From positions 1 to 6,343 of the forward strand of contig CAIPUQ010000477.1 in NCBI GenBank assembly GCA_903868295.1: a stretch of DNA of 6,343 nucleotides. Direction: 5' to 3'. The translations under genes were made by a program, and so were the position numbers. Below are positions 5,671 to 6,343 of this stretch, piece by piece; the first letter of the stretch is position 1, and every line of letters starts with the position of its first letter. The notes under the pieces are model-generated. The model was not told the origin of the DNA. It did not search any database and saw nothing but the letters and a program-made list of their open reading frames with translations. The stretch is from an uncultured Roseiflexaceae bacterium (GTDB lineage Bacteria; Chloroflexota; Chloroflexia; Chloroflexales; Roseiflexaceae).

Positions 5671-6343
5671 AGCTTCCAGATACTGCTCGATCGGCTATCG
5701 CCTATAGTTTGCTCACCATGAGTGATGGTGCACTACGGATGCTGGTGCTGTTTCATTGTGCGTCGCTGGGCTATTCGGCGCTCGATCTCGCAGTCATATT
5801 TGCTGGGTACGAAGCAGCCGGCGTTGTCACCAATGTGGTGGCTGGGCGGGTGGCGGGACGGTTGGGGATGCGCACCACCATGACCGTCGGGCTGTTGCTC
5901 CAAACATTCGTGTTGCTGGTATTGGCTGCGTTCCCTGTCTTCCCAGCCGTGTGGGTGCTGTTTGTGCTTCAAGGCGCAGCAGGAATCGCCAAAGACTTGA
6001 CGAAAGTCAGTGCGAAAAGCACCGTTGCGGTCAACACGGGTGACGGTCAGCTCTTCAGGCTCATTGCACTGGTCACGGGCGCCAAAAATGCAGTCAAGGG
6101 ATTCGGGTTCTTTTTGGGCGCTGGTCTCTTGTGGGCGGTCGGTGCACAACCCACGCTGATTATCCTTGCGGTAGGTGTCGGCATTGGTGTGCTTCTCTGC
6201 ATCCGTCAACGTGAAAATCCAAAAGAACCGTCTCAGACACACCGTGAAGGACTCTTGTCGCGCATTAGGTCGGTGAACATTCTCTCCGTTGCTCGCCTGT
6301 TTTTGTTTGGCTCACGCGATATCTGGCTTTCGATCGGTATGCC
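5667..6343 (+). CDS. arsJ: Organoarsenical efflux MFS transporter ArsJ, N-terminal part (cut by right edge)
   Basis: The first 225 codons are present and open to the right edge; the family is about 400 residues, so slightly more than half is seen. It is an inner-membrane major facilitator protein that exports 1-arseno-3-phosphoglycerate made by the upstream GAPDH. Recognisable ArsJ stretches are SDGALRMLVL (19-28) in the first helix, GIAKDLTKVSAKS (106-118) and LVTGAKNAVKGFGFFLG (135-151). About six hydrophobic segments can be placed: near 11-31, 39-60, 71-91, 93-108, 132-158 and 162-179, followed by a charged loop (180-200) that probably separates the two halves. Start: ATGA overlap with the GAPDH stop, with AAGG at 5657-5660 six bases upstream, so the two proteins should be made together. 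Confidence 0.93.
   Translation, partial: MKLPDTARSAIAYSLLTMSDGALRMLVLFHCASLGYSALDLAVIFAGYEAAGVVTNVVAGRVAGRLGMRTTMTVGLLLQTFVLLVLAAFPVFPAVWVLFVLQGAAGIAKDLTKVSAKSTVAVNTGDGQLFRLIALVTGAKNAVKGFGFFLGAGLLWAVGAQPTLIILAVGVGIGVLLCIRQRENPKEPSQTHREGLLSRIRSVNILSVARLFLFGSRDIWLSIGM

Noticed and set aside
5733..6242. Minus-strand open frame rich in His and Gln opposite arsJ
   Set aside because: The composition is what results from reading antisense to a membrane protein, and arsJ on the plus strand is clearly recognisable.

Overview
The window is a moderately GC-rich, gene-dense piece of bacterial chromosome with short spacers and several overlapping gene ends. No rRNA, tRNA, insertion sequence or CRISPR array was seen. 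The host cannot be fixed from this sequence. A stand-alone purF with iron-sulfur cysteines, a divergent membrane-anchored thioredoxin-like gene and a COG2231-type glycosylase would fit Chloroflexota or a related Gram-positive-like lineage; this is a weak guess from general resemblance.

Left part (1-3805), housekeeping. A truncated membrane-anchored thioredoxin-like gene runs off the left edge on the minus strand. It is divergent from purF (amidophosphoribosyltransferase, first step of de novo purine synthesis), and perfect TATAAT boxes face both ways in the 98-bp gap. purF overlaps a HhH-GPD DNA glycosylase gene of the endonuclease III superfamily, which in turn overlaps tail to tail with a minus-strand histidine phosphatase gene. 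Each of these two convergent genes carries, inside its 3' coding region, a GC-rich hairpin that could serve as terminator for the opposite gene. The phosphatase gene is divergent from an NADP-type short-chain dehydrogenase/reductase gene.

Right part (3853-6343), an arsenate-resistance module. A minus-strand gene encodes an ArsR-type winged-helix domain fused to an arsenate-reductase-like low-molecular-weight phosphatase domain. Divergent from it is a two-gene operon: a dedicated glyceraldehyde-3-phosphate dehydrogenase followed, with an ATGA overlap, by arsJ (cut by the right edge). In the known GAPDH/ArsJ pathway the dehydrogenase uses arsenate in place of phosphate to make 1-arseno-3-phosphoglycerate, and ArsJ exports it. 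A near-consensus promoter (TTGACA-17-TATTAT) in the divergent gap is overlaid by a perfect 24-bp palindrome and an additional half-site, the expected operator for the fusion protein.

The most unusual point is the fusion regulator. Its DNA-binding domain contains no cysteine, so the classical arsenite site of ArsR is missing. Its phosphatase domain keeps the C-X5-R loop but has only one other cysteine. In a system that disposes of arsenate directly, this domain could be acting as the arsenate sensor rather than, or as well as, a reductase.
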